This document shows positions 44,357 through 56,700 of a stretch of DNA of 64,000 nucleotides, in pieces. Both the position numbers and the translations under genes were made by a program. The stretch is from Bacteroidota bacterium. Lineage in GTDB: Bacteria; Bacteroidota; Bacteroidia; NS11-12g; UBA955. The notes under the pieces were generated by a model. The model saw nothing but the letters and a program-made list of their open reading frames with translations, made no database searches and had not been told where the DNA came from. The stretch spans positions 177,887 to 241,886 of the forward strand of contig JAEUUL010000022.1 of assembly GCA_016787485.1 (NCBI GenBank), given 5' to 3'. Positions within the stretch are counted from its first letter, which is position 1; every line of letters begins with the position of its first letter.

Positions 44357-46789
44357 TCACCCGGTAATCATTCGCCGAATGCGTGTTTCCAGCGATTCTG
44401 TGGTGAGTTGTTCGCGCAACCGGTCTACCCAAATGGGAAATGCGAACGGCGTGGGTTTTAATGGTCGTTTCAAAATGAGTTTGCGGGATTGAATGCGATG
44501 CAGGGCTGCGCGTAGACGGTGTTCCTCCAACTGATAATAAAGTGCTTCCTCCTGGGCTTGTTTCAGCAACAGATTATGCGGTTCATACTCATTGAAAACC
44601 TGAAAAAACAAATTGGCATTGGCCTGTAAATGCCGGCTTTTTACGGGCTTATCCGGCATACCGCGAAAAAGCAGACCGCTGATGGTGGCAATCTGATTGA
44701 ATCTGCGGCGCACCATTTCACTGTAATTCGTGCTCGAAAGCAAATCGGCAATGAGACCTTCTGTGGTAAAAATGTCTTCTTCCAGCGCTTCTTCCCAAGG
44801 AATGGGTTGGTGGCTCAGCAGTTCAAAACCATAATCGTTCATGGCAATACTGAATGTACCCGGATTGATTTTGGCCAACCGATAAGCCAAAAGGGTAGCC
44901 ATACCTTCATTCACCATGCGGCCTTCAAATGGAAACACAAAAAGGTGAAATCCTTCATCAGACTCATGAAGTTCTGTAAGCAGTTCATTTGACATCGGAA
45001 TATGGCTGAGGTCGCTTTGAACATGAAACAATGGCTGAAGGGCTGTGATTTCCGGATCGGTCAATGTGGCGTGCCCTGCAATTTTACGTTGCAAGACTTC
45101 TGCAAGCTCACTGCTTAAACTCATGCGGCCACCCTGCCAACTGGGCACGAGACCTTTAGCCCTGGTGCTTTTACGAACGATAGCCTGCAAATATTCAATG
45201 CGCACCAATTCCAGCACTTTCCCTGCAAAGACAAATGAATCGCCGGGATTCAACCGGGTAATAAATGACTCTTCGATGGTACCCAGCTTTGGGCCACCCA
45301 GCATGCGCACCAGCATACTCTGATCACTTTCTATGGTACCAATGGAAAGGCGATGCTGCATGGCTATGCGGCGGCTGATTACACGATAAACTCCATGCTC
45401 ATCGGCTACCACCTTATGATATTCATCATACTGCTGCAAGCTATGGCCGCCGGAGATCAGAAAATGCAACAACCACTGCCATTCATCAGGTGTTACTGAA
45501 GAAAATGCATGTGTGCCTGTGATTTCAGTATAGAGTTGAGCCGGATCAAAGCCATCGGAAACGGCCAGTGTGAGCATGTATTGCAGCAACACATCCATGG
45601 CACGGACTACAGGAATGCGGCTTTCGAGTATTTTTTCATTCCAGGCCGTTTTCAGGGCAGCAGCCTCGAGCAGTTCCAGACTGTGGGTGGGTAAAAACCA
45701 AATGCGGCTGGTTTCTCCGGGACTATGACCACTGCGGCCTGCACGCTGGGCGAAACGGGCAACGCCTTTAGGACTACCAATCTGAATGACTGTATCCACA
45801 GGCCGGAAATCGACACCCAAATCCAGACTGCTCGTACAGACCACCGCTTTGAGTGCACCGGAGTGCAGTTGTTCCTCTACCCAACCGCGCACCTCTTGTG
45901 TAAGGGAGCCGTGGTGAATGGCCATGCGTCCGGCCAGCGATGGCTGAGCCTGTAACAACGCCTGGTACCAAATTTCACTCTGGCTGCGTGTATTGGTAAA
46001 AATCAGGCAAGTGCGGCTGTTTTCGATTACAGGCAATACCTTGTGTAACATCCGGATTCCCAGGTGGCCCGCCCAGGGAAACTCCTCTATCTCATCCGGG
46101 AAAAGCGTTTGAATGTCGGTTTTCTTTTCGTAATCGCTATGCACTGTGCATACTTTATAAGATGCGGGAATGAGCACATCGCGTGCTTCCTGCAGATTTC
46201 CGATGGTGGCACTAATACCCCATGTTCTGAGATTCGGACAAATGGCCCGCAACCGGCTCAGTGCCAACTCTGTCTGAACCCCACGCTTACCACCAAGCAG
46301 TTCGTGCCATTCATCCACTACGACACAGTGCAGATTCCGGAAAAACGTTTCGTATCCTTTGGAAGCAATCAACAGATGCAAACTTTCGGGTGTTGTAACC
46401 ATGCACTGGGGCTGTCGTTGCTTCTGGCGCTGTCGTTCGGCCGGTGGGGTGTCACCGTTGCGCAGCACTACTTCCCAGCCTGTGTCCAGCTCTTCTGCTG
46501 CGGTTTGTATGGCATCTCTTATGTCTTTGCTCAGTGCCTTAAGGGGTGTAATCCAGAGAAGAAAAAGTCCCTTTTTCCCTTTGTATTCCAGTTTATGATG
46601 CAGCAGTGCAGGAATAGCCAGGCTATATGTTTTTCCACTGCCAGTAGGCGCATTCACCAAACCATTGTAGCCTCTGAAATACTGCTCTGCCGCCCTGCGC
46701 TGGAACCGATGCGGCTCCCACCCTTTCTGCCCGAACCATTGTTCATACGGCGGGACCCAGGAACCTGCAGAGACAGCCTTATTCACCAT
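44357..46789 (-). CDS. Ligase-associated-type DEXH helicase (Lhr family)
   Basis: An 810-residue SF2 helicase. Walker A is NAPTGSGKTYSLAIPAL, motif II is VVVDEWHELLGGKRG, motif III SATIGN, and motif VI QRAGRSGHSPGE. The length and the C-terminal WH-plus-domain (WVDRLREQLTTESLETRIRRM end) match the 'ligase-associated DNA damage response DEXH-box helicase' group, which usually sits with a DNA ligase, an exonuclease and a phosphoesterase. None of these partners is next to it here, so it appears as a stand-alone gene. A 187-bp gap follows with no gene seen. Confidence 0.9.
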   Translation of the reverse strand: MVNKAVSAGSWVPPYEQWFGQKGWEPHRFQRRAAEQYFRGYNGLVNAPTGSGKTYSLAIPALLHHKLEYKGKKGLFLLWITPLKALSKDIRDAIQTAAEELDTGWEVVLRNGDTPPAERQRQKQRQPQCMVTTPESLHLLIASKGYETFFRNLHCVVVDEWHELLGGKRGVQTELALSRLRAICPNLRTWGISATIGNLQEARDVLIPASYKVCTVHSDYEKKTDIQTLFPDEIEEFPWAGHLGIRMLHKVLPVIENSRTCLIFTNTRSQSEIWYQALLQAQPSLAGRMAIHHGSLTQEVRGWVEEQLHSGALKAVVCTSSLDLGVDFRPVDTVIQIGSPKGVARFAQRAGRSGHSPGETSRIWFLPTHSLELLEAAALKTAWNEKILESRIPVVRAMDVLLQYMLTLAVSDGFDPAQLYTEITGTHAFSSVTPDEWQWLLHFLISGGHSLQQYDEYHKVVADEHGVYRVISRRIAMQHRLSIGTIESDQSMLVRMLGGPKLGTIEESFITRLNPGDSFVFAGKVLELVRIEYLQAIVRKSTRAKGLVPSWQGGRMSLSSELAEVLQRKIAGHATLTDPEITALQPLFHVQSDLSHIPMSNELLTELHESDEGFHLFVFPFEGRMVNEGMATLLAYRLAKINPGTFSIAMNDYGFELLSHQPIPWEEALEEDIFTTEGLIADLLSSTNYSEMVRRRFNQIATISGLLFRGMPDKPVKSRHLQANANLFFQVFNEYEPHNLLLKQAQEEALYYQLEEHRLRAALHRIQSRKLILKRPLKPTPFAFPIWVDRLREQLTTESLETRIRRMITG

Positions 46790-46849
46790 TGGCTACGAAA
46801 ATAAGTGCGCACACGGTGGAATGGAACGGAATTTGAATTGAATGGTGTC

Positions 46850-47536
46850 ATGCGTTATCTCATTGTGCTTTGTGGAATCTGCATATTCCTCAGTTCCTGC
46901 TTTGAAATAGTGGAGGAAGTCAATCTGAAAGCGGACGGCACAGGCACATTTTCATACATAATCAATGCCAGCAGAAGCAAAGACGAAATTGCCGCTGCAC
47001 AAAAGCTGGACAGTTTTATGGGAAAGCGTATACCCGACAAAGGCGAAGTAATGTCGCAACTGGCCCGGATCAGTGACCTGCTCACCCATTCCGACGGTAT
47101 CAGCGGTGTGCAGCTCACACAAGATTACACAAACTACATCTTCCAGATAAAAGGCTCATTTGCATCGCTTGAAAAACTGAATGCTGCCTTTGCTGAAACC
47201 GCGACAAATCTGGGAGGAGATGGCGCCATGATTGCATCGGTTTTCCGTTACTCGGGAGCAGACAGCTGTTTTACCCGCAAAGCCAGTATCACAGACAAAG
47301 CCAGAAGTGGTGCCTGGGAAAAATTACTCGGTACCGGAGAGAACACCGCCACCTATACCTGCATTGTAAGAAATGAAAAGCCTGCCGAAAGCACCGGCAA
47401 CACGCTGGCAAAAATAAGCCCGAGCCGAAAAGCGGTCATGCTGAAAACGACGGTGAGAAATGCTGTGTACCTGCCAGGTTCATTGAATCTGCACATTACC
47501 TATGGCAAACCAGCCTTAACAGGCGCTGGGAAATAA
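46850..47536 (+). CDS. Lipoprotein of unknown function
   Basis: A 228-residue lipoprotein with signal helix and lipobox LSSC (MRYLIVLCGICIFLSSC). The body reads as an alpha/beta domain beginning EEVNLKADGTGTFSYIINAS, a pattern seen in several Bacteroidota lipoproteins without assigned role. The ATG at 46850 gives the proper signal; the open frame extends to 46805. It is divergent from the helicase gene. Confidence 0.75.
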   Translation: MRYLIVLCGICIFLSSCFEIVEEVNLKADGTGTFSYIINASRSKDEIAAAQKLDSFMGKRIPDKGEVMSQLARISDLLTHSDGISGVQLTQDYTNYIFQIKGSFASLEKLNAAFAETATNLGGDGAMIASVFRYSGADSCFTRKASITDKARSGAWEKLLGTGENTATYTCIVRNEKPAESTGNTLAKISPSRKAVMLKTTVRNAVYLPGSLNLHITYGKPALTGAGK

Positions 47537-47540
47537 ATTC

Positions 47541-47582
47541 AAAAGGGGATTTTGCAAACTGAAAATGGGGTTTTGCAAACCG
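47541..47582 (+). repeat. Two tandem 21-bp repeats with TTTGCAAA palindromes
   Basis: 47541-47561 and 47562-47582 are adjacent 21-bp units identical at 18 positions. Each carries the palindrome TTTGCAAA (47551-47558 and 47572-47579), spaced exactly 21 bp, two helical turns. They lie in the 217-bp gap ahead of the giant gene, after the lipoprotein stop. A regulator-binding site is plausible; a -7-like TAGCTTTG is at 47642-47649 without a -33 partner. Confidence 0.5.
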
Positions 47583-47753
47583 ATAGTGCCATTTAATAAA
47601 TTATTGGAAAGGGCACGGGTATCAAATTGCGCATACGGGTATAGCTTTGCCGATTGTCTGACCATGACATCTTCCTGAGTTTGATAAGAGAAAGGAAGTG
47701 CAGTTAGCCGGCGGGTGCTGTGGGATGACCAGAAAAAAAAAATCTACCACAGT

Positions 47754-50700
47754 ATGAAAAATACAAACAACCCATGTTTGATGACAGGCATTTTGCTCGC
47801 AAGCAGTTTCCTGACAAATCACAAAACCCAAGCCCAGTTAAATCCACCGCCGTTTAAGCAAGTTCAGAAGCAAATTCCAGCTTCTGTGGCGGCAAATGAC
47901 AATTTTGGCAGCAGTGTGGCTACTTACTCCAACAAACTCATTGTTGGATCGCCAAACCAGGCGAATCTGTCGGCGGTTCGTACCGGAGCTGTGCACGTGT
48001 ACAAAGGAGAAAATGGCAACTGGGGCACACCCACTGCATTGTATCCGCCTGCGGGAGTACCGGCAGGGGCCCAGTTTGGTAAATCAGTGGCGGTAAACCG
48101 CAACTGGGCCCTGGTGGGCACACCCAATGACAATAAAAAGGTTGCCGGATCCGGTTCTGCCTTTGTTTATCAATACGACAGTCTAACCAATTCATGGACG
48201 TATAAAACCAACATCAATTCTTTTAACAACGGTTCATCCGGAGCTAACAACCTGGGATATGCTGTTGCCATGAATGGCAATTATGCATTTATAGGTGTTC
48301 CGCTGGACGATACTTTGCAGACCACAAACTCCAATAATAACACCGGACTGGTTTTGGTCTATAAAATCACAGGAAATTCCTGGACTCTGGTATCTCGCCT
48401 GACAACTCCTGCAGGCACTGTAACAAACGAGAACTTTGGCTGGTCGATAGCATGCACCGAAACCGAGCTGTTTATCAACGCACCATTGGCACAGGGAAAC
48501 AAAGGTGTGGTGTACAGATATGTGCTGAATAACGGCAACTGGCTCTACGCGGGTACCATTATGGGAAGTGTTCAGATAGGTTATTTTGGCCGGGGCGGAA
48601 TTGCGGTTGAACGCAGGCTGCTGGCAGTTACGAACTGCTACTTATCGGGCAGTGCTACCTATACGGGCGGTGCGGATATATACCAGGATACCAATGGACG
48701 TGGAGCCTGGGTATGGACCGGAAAAGTAACCCCTCCGGGGGCACCGGGTTTTACCTATCTGGGATACAACGGAAACCTTACTCAAACGGGAAGTGTGGCT
48801 GTAAGCGGCGACATGGTTCTGCTGGGCCATCCCAATTACAGCAGTGCAAAAGGAAGTGTATATGCATTCAGAAAGCAGAGTGATCAGTGGACGCTGGATA
48901 ACACCTGGGTAGCCAGCGACGGCAAAAACGGAGACCAGTTTGGCATTTCTCTGGCCATGAATGGAAATTATGCGGTGGCTGGTGCAAACAATACGACAGA
49001 TAAAGGTGCAAGTTCCGGATCTGTGTACTATTTCCGGTCTCCGGATATTGTGGCATCAGACCGGGTTGCGGACGGGTATATCGACGTAGCCTGGCGCGTG
49101 TCTACCAATGGTGCACTAACAAACCCGCCTTCGGCAGTTTACCTGCAGGTTTTTGACAGCACCAACCAAAAAGAAGTTTACAAACAGGTATATGATGACA
49201 TTTCGGGCTCACCCATCCTGGAGGGGAACCTGAGGCACTGGGTAAAGCCCAATACCCAAAATAAGTATCAGTTGAAACTGATTAAATACGGAAGCGGTAA
49301 AATTCTGGGAAATGTGTATTCTGATACAGGAAGCACGCTGGCTTATCTTCCTCCGTATTTTGTTTCAAGCACACCCACTACTTCCTATCCGGAAAGCGTG
49401 TATCTGCAGTTTAATTCAAACAGCACGTACCATTCAAAACTCCAGCTGTACCGCGATGGAAAGAAAATTGCCATTCTGGATACTTCGGAAAAATTTTACA
49501 CAGACAAGGTTTTGATAGATAATGCCGGTTCTATCAAAAACGGACAAACTTACACCTACTGTCTGGAAGGGATAAACGAAACGACCAAAGAGAAAACGAC
49601 ACAGGCCTGCGGCACAGGGGGTACGATTCCTATCAATTTTCAGGCGTCAGACAAGCAATACCCCAACAAAGTTCAACTGAGCTGGAACAACATGGCAAAT
49701 TTTGCCCAGTACCTGGTGATAGAGAGGGATGGAACCCGGCTTACCTCAATGTTGGGTGACAAGACAAGTTACGAAGATGTAAATGCCATACCCGGATTTA
49801 ACCATGTGTACAAGCTTACACTTGACAATGGAAATGACGGCAAATTCTCTCAGCGGGATTCGGGAAGCATTTCTGCCAATGGAACAATTCGCGGTATGGT
49901 AACCAATAAAACCGGCGGATTTGGCGTAAAAGGGGTAAAAATCAGTCTGAATGGTTTTGCAAACGGAGACACCGTGAGCATGACAACCCTAACAGACAAT
50001 ACCGGATCATATGCATTCACTTCCATATACTACTATACACAGTCCACATTCACATTAACTGCAAGTTATTCCGGCGCAAACTTTACAGAAAACGGATTGC
50101 AGACCACTTTAAAGATCAGCAACCCCAATGCAGTTGTGAATTTTGAAAGTGACATAACCATCAAAGACTTGCCGCCGGGCAAATTCAATATTTCTGCATT
50201 TGATGTGAAAGCAAGCAGTACGGATGATCAGGCAGATGTGAGTGTATCTTATACCTGTTCAGACACAGTTCAGTTCATCATTAAAAGGGATAAAGCTGTG
50301 ATAGGTTCTTACGTTGTATACCCCGGCTTAACATCGCCGTTCACAACTGCAGATGCCGGAGGTATACCCGGACAATTCTACACCTATTCTCTGGATGCAT
50401 ATTACATTACCAAAACCGGGTATTACCGCAGCACTTTGTATGATACACTCAGCTACCCGCGAGTACTGCCACTTTCTGCCGGTAACGTGGTTATTGTTGC
50501 AAATACAAACAATGCGAATATTTATATTTCATGGTCGCACAGCAGCCGCAACAATGGTGGTGTAGCTGTGTACAGAAACGGCACGCGCATTGGGGACTAC
50601 AAAGGTGCCGGAGACGGTTACTTCTTTGATTACAGCGGTTCCAACGGCAAAACCATGAATTATTCACTGCGGTCATTCATCATTGCAAGTGACGGCAATC

Positions 50701-53700
50701 GCTATGAATCCAATCCTGTATCCAAACCATCCATCAATTACCCTCAGCTGAAAGCCATAAGCAACGGACTAATACAGCCCACAACTGAGAATTACATGCA
50801 ATTGAGCTGGACCTATCCGTTCGATTTCCGCACGTATAATTTCAGCGGTGTAAAAATCGTGCGGTATACCGGTGCCCAGGTGGACACCATAGCTACGCTT
50901 ACAAACAGTGCACCCACCATATTTACAGACCGGAATTTCGACTTTACCAACGCCGGTCTTTATTACAAAGTTTTCACCTATAAGAACCCGAATTCACTGG
51001 ATACAGGCACCAAACTTATGTATGGTGCTGCGCTTACACTGCCAACCCCGTCAAGCCTGACAGCTACCACAAATCTGGAAGGCACCATAATGGCTGCATG
51101 GACATACCCCACACGCACCCAGATAGACGGCTTCAGGGTTATCTCCAATACCAGCCCCAAACCGGATACTGCATGGAAAGCTGCCAATGAAATGCAGAAT
51201 TGGCTTGCATTGCCCAGCACGTATACCAATGCCTCCATTAATATTCGTGTGGCCGCATACCGTTTGGTAAACGGCAAATTCCTCCTGAGCAATAACGCTT
51301 CTGCCAATGGGGCCTCTGCCTCTTTCAGCGGAGGAAATATGCCTGCTGTAACCCATTTTGTGGCTACTAAAAATCTGCCAGACAAAGTAACCCTGACCTG
51401 GGAATACCCAAGTTATTATTTGCCAGACTTTAAAATCTACAGGGACAATGTTCTGATAGGCACCGTATCCGGCGATGCCCGCCTGTACAATGACCTTGGG
51501 GTAACAGATGCGCTGAGTCATTTGTACCGCATACAACCCACCCTGACAAACCCTGCAGATAAGGGCAGAATGAGCAGCACCCACGGAAGAAGGGCTTACA
51601 GTGCAAGGGTGCAGGGGATAGCGAGTAATATCAACAACGGTGCCGGTGTAATCGGTGCACAGGTGGATTTGTTTGAAAGGTTTCTTTACTCCGCGCCTTC
51701 CACCTATGCATACCGCAAATTTGCCAGCACACAGACAGACTCTTCCGGATTTTATGAATTTACTGATCTGAACCTGTTTAACAAAGACAGTATTGGTGTG
51801 GGTATCTATTCACCAGGTCATCTCTTTAATCCGGGCTTTAAAGGATTCAAATCAAGCGTGGAGGAAAAGAATTATGTGGTAAATTTCGAAGATACAGTGA
51901 TGCCTGCAGCGAGCAGTGGCAAAACCATAAGCAAGCCCATTGCATTCCGGGCTACCGCCAATCCCCTGCTGCAATCGGTGGAACTGCACTGGAATACAAA
52001 CGGACCCAATTTTACCGGATTCAAAGTGTACCGTGGTCTTGAATTGCTGCAAACCATCGCAGGCAGCCAGAGCAGAATTTATATAGACAAAGGAGGCGCG
52101 CCGGGTATCGTTTATACCTACAGGGTAAAATGCTACTGGGAAGATGAGCCCGGACATTTTGTTGAATCTGAATACGCACTGGCCTATGCAGCTACCCCAG
52201 AACTGGCGCCGGTTACCAACATGGCAAGTACGCCTTTCAATGATTACCTGCAACTGAGTTGGAACCATGCCAATGATTTACACACCTACTATGAAATCAA
52301 ACGCAATGGCAAGCTGATGGATTTTGTGGCTACCGGGGTGGGTATGACCTGGAATGATACCACAGGTGTGCAGGGAATCAATTATACCTACCAGATCACT
52401 TCGGTACTGGTAAAAACGGATGGTATCTATCGCAGCACAGCCACCACCCTGACAGCAACCTACCCTATGATACCGATGGTAAGCAGTCTTACTGCAGGGT
52501 TGGACAGCAACACTGTGGTTCTATCATGGAATCCGGGTTCGAATTATGCAGATTACTTCAACATATACAGAGATGGTGTGCGCATTGGCTCAACCAAAGC
52601 CATACGGTCCACCGGATTGAAAAACAAGTATCTTGACACCACAGGAAAACCTTTTACCAGTTATCGCTATGAGGTGAGGCAAGGTTACAAGCGCGGTGCC
52701 GGAGTATATGAAGGCAAAACCAGCTTTGCAGACCAGGTATTCCCAGCTTTGGCCGGGGCACACAATGTTTCAGTGTCTTCATTAACCGGGCAGGACAAGG
52801 TGCGCATTACCTGGAAATACAATTACAAAGCAGGTACAGGATTTAAAGTTTACCGCAGAATCAATGGTTCCGGAACGCTTGAAAACCTGACCCCCAGCGC
52901 GCTGGGAAGGTATACATTCACATTTGAAGACATCACAGGCATACCAGGTAGCAATTATGTCTATTATGTTGAGGCACAGGACATACGTCTCAATACACCT
53001 ATCGCCTTCAGGCAGGTGGCTTCTGCGCTGGTAAACTTCCCGTCCATCTCTAATCCATATGCCACAGGCGGGGGTATTTCTGACCAGAATGTTTTAAGTG
53101 CCTATTGGTCTCATAATTCAACTGATCCGGCATTGTCTTTTGAAATCAGGGAGGACTCTAGTTACTTATTCTGGCAATGGAATGTGAATTGTTCAAACCC
53201 TGCAGGCAGTTGTTTGTATACAATTAACGCCCAGTCCAGCAGGTCAGTGACCTATCCTGCCATACCGGGCACCATGCGGAATTGGACTAAACTAAACCAT
53301 ACTGCCTCTAACCGAACCTATTCTCAGGGTGGTTTCCATTGCTGCAATGGCTACTGTTGCAATTATCCGGGAACTGTGAGTTATACGGATTATTTCTATA
53401 TCCGGGCTGTAAAAAATGTTGGTGGAATAAATTACTATTCTTCCTGGATAAGCATTACTTTGAATCCTTATACACCGCCCAGACTTTCCAACAGTGAAAT
53501 TTCTGCATTTTCTGCATCCAAAGGCACATTTGACAACAAGGTTCTTATCACCTGGACCTTTACGGGCTATGTGGCCGGAGTTAAATCGTTCAAGATTTTC
53601 CGGGATAATAATTTACTGGAGTCTGTTGACGCAAACCAGACCGATTACAATGATCAGGATCCTGTTCCGGGGAAAAAACACATCTATAGCATTCATGTTG

Positions 53701-56700
53701 AATACCAGTCTGGCGGAACAAATACCGGACGAATAGGAAAAAGTGATTATGGTTGGAGTATACCCAACGGTGAAATTACCGGCGCAGTAGTTACCTCCCA
53801 GGGCAACAACGGGGTACCGGGTGTTACCCTTGAAGCCAGCACTGTTGTTGAAGGCAACACCTATCGTTATACAACGACAACAGATGCTGAAGGCAAGTAT
53901 GAATTTACCGGCCTTTATTATGGCAAAAGTTCTACCTACACCGTTAAAGCTACAATGGCCGGGCATCAGTTTGTCAAAAACAGCCAGACCACAAGCCTGG
54001 ATTATACGGTAAACCGCGCTGTTCTCCCGGATTTTCTGGACCAGACAGCCTATGTCATTACCGGGATTGTGAAACGCACAGATGCCTGCCCGCTGGACAG
54101 TGTGAAGGTAAAAATGATTACCCGATACAAGAACAACAGTACTGCAAAAACAGATGAGGTTTATACCACATCTTCAGGTCGTTATTCATTCAACATAGAT
54201 CCGAACGATCCGAACCTGCAAAGTATAACCGTAACGGTAAGCGATACCCAAACCATAACCAGTGGCAGCACGAGCCGCACCAGTTATTACAAATTCAACG
54301 GTGTACAAAAAACCGGCAAGGTTTACAGCTGGACTACATTCACCAGCTTCCCATTTGTTACCAACCAGGACATTAATGACAATATGCTGTATGCGGTAAA
54401 CCTGATCGTGAGGAGTACCTGTGGCAGCCTTGGCAATTACCGTTTCAAAGTGGATGTGATAGCAGACAACGGTTGTTTCCGCAAAACCTATGTAACACAA
54501 CTGAACGGCAGACTGCCGTTGCAATATTTACCTCCGTACAGTTACAAGATCGTAGTAAGCGGGGTAACCCCATCCAATGCCAACAGCAATGTATTTGTAG
54601 ATTATCTGAGTGTAAGACCCATCAGTCTGGATCTGGAAGAGATACACAACAATGGTGGCGCCCAAAAAGTAATTCTGGGCACTATGCCCAGCACGGATGT
54701 GGACATGATTTACCACAAGCTGCCGCAAATCGCCATTGGAGGGGTAGGCACTTACCTGTGCGATGACCCCAATAACCCCATTCTGTGGAAACAGAACGAC
54801 AGTCTGTTCCTCACCATGCGCGTAACTGAAAACCATGCAGGTAACCAATGTGATGTTGATAATGGATTCCTGGTGGTGAAAAATTCGGGTGCTCAAAAAG
54901 AACTGGATACTGTTTGGCTCAATCCGCTAACCAAACGGTTCAACGATTACCGTTTCCGGGTGGGAGATCCATTTAACGTGGCTCCATTTACCAAGCCGCT
55001 GATTATAGAATACCACACAGAAAGCGACGGTTTCCTTGCAGAATTGATCAAACCTGTGATTATTGATGGTACTGTTGCCCAGCAAGGCAGTGATGTAATA
55101 GTAACTGCAGGAGATAAAAACCAGTTCCAGATGCCGCTGATGGTTCTGCGCGACCCGCCGGGTGACCAGAGTTATTCATACATAGAAGCAGGAACCACCC
55201 TTACACGCACATTGAATATTTCCGACAAAAATTCAGGTTACGGTGGCATAAAATCAGAGAATGAATTTGAAATATTCGGTATAGGTGCCGCGTTTGATAC
55301 AGAATTTAAAGCGGCCGGGGGTACTGGAAATGAAGCCAGCTTCGAAGTATCGGTTACCACCAAAACCCGGATTCAAACTCCGGATGACAACAGCGTAATC
55401 AATGCTGACAATACGAACTTCCTTCTGGGCAATGCCGGTGATGTCATTGTAGGGGCAGGCATTGCATTGAAATATGGCATCAACGAGAGAATTGCAGTAG
55501 ACAATGCAAACTGTAAAATAACCAAAAGCAGTATTGTGAGCATTTCTCCTGAGAAAATCAATACCACCTGGGTTTATACAGTGGACCAGATTCGGAAGTT
55601 GATTCAGGATTACCGCAATGACAGTTCGAATGTGGATTCCGACAGATACATCATCGAAGGAAAAACCAAGGACCAAACCAAACAGGATTTGCATGCACTC
55701 ATCCGCAACTGGGAATCTGTGCTGAAATATCATCTGGTAGACAACGTACCTTACATTGCACTTTGCAACACCAGCAATTACGACAAGCTACCGGAACCTT
55801 TCAAATCGCAGGCCAAAGAATATGCCCGCAACGGCTATTGCAAAAGCATAGGCACCTATACCACCGAAATGCCCGGTGGCAAAGAAGTCTTCAAGCCAAA
55901 CCGTGAAATAAAATGGACCAGCGACCTGATGGATAAGTACAACAAAGTAGGCAAAATTATCCGCGACCTGAGCAGCGACGACTGGCAGTTGAAATTCCGC
56001 GACGGACTGATATACAGCGATGGCGTACTGAACAATGTAAACCTGAATGACGGTTACAAGGAAATGTACGGCCTGGATGCTGAAAACATCACATTCAGCG
56101 GCAATACCAATTTTGAAAAATCTGTAACTGTAGCCAAATCAGAAAGTCGCAGCTACAACCAATTCTGGAGCATAGACTGGGACAACTTTGCAGGCGTTAC
56201 CTACGACCAGGAGTTCAATGTGATAACCCTGGCAGGATTTGGCGTATATGCTGGATTCCTGAAAACCATTGCAGGTATCAAAGGGCGCACCGGAGCCATT
56301 TTCGGGTATAACCATGAATTTGAACGCAGCCGTGGCAATGAGAAGGTTGAAGAAAACACCACGGGATATGTGCTTACGGATAATGACGCCGGAGACCAGT
56401 TCAGCGTTTCGGTTTTCCGCGGAAATGACCCCATGCAAACTCCTTTCTTCGAATTGCTGGGAGGAAGAAGCAGTTGCCCACCGGAACCCGGAACCATTTA
56501 CCGCGATCAACCCCAGATTACCCTGGAAGATGTGGACGGAAATTTCTACAACCCGGTGCAACGTGACCTGGATCCCAACAAACCCTTTGTATTGCCCTTA
56601 AAATTGAGCAACAAAGCCCCGGAGATTTTCAATGAAGAACACTATTTCACATTCTCCCAGGTACAGAACTATAATAATTATGGTGCGAAACTGGTCAATC

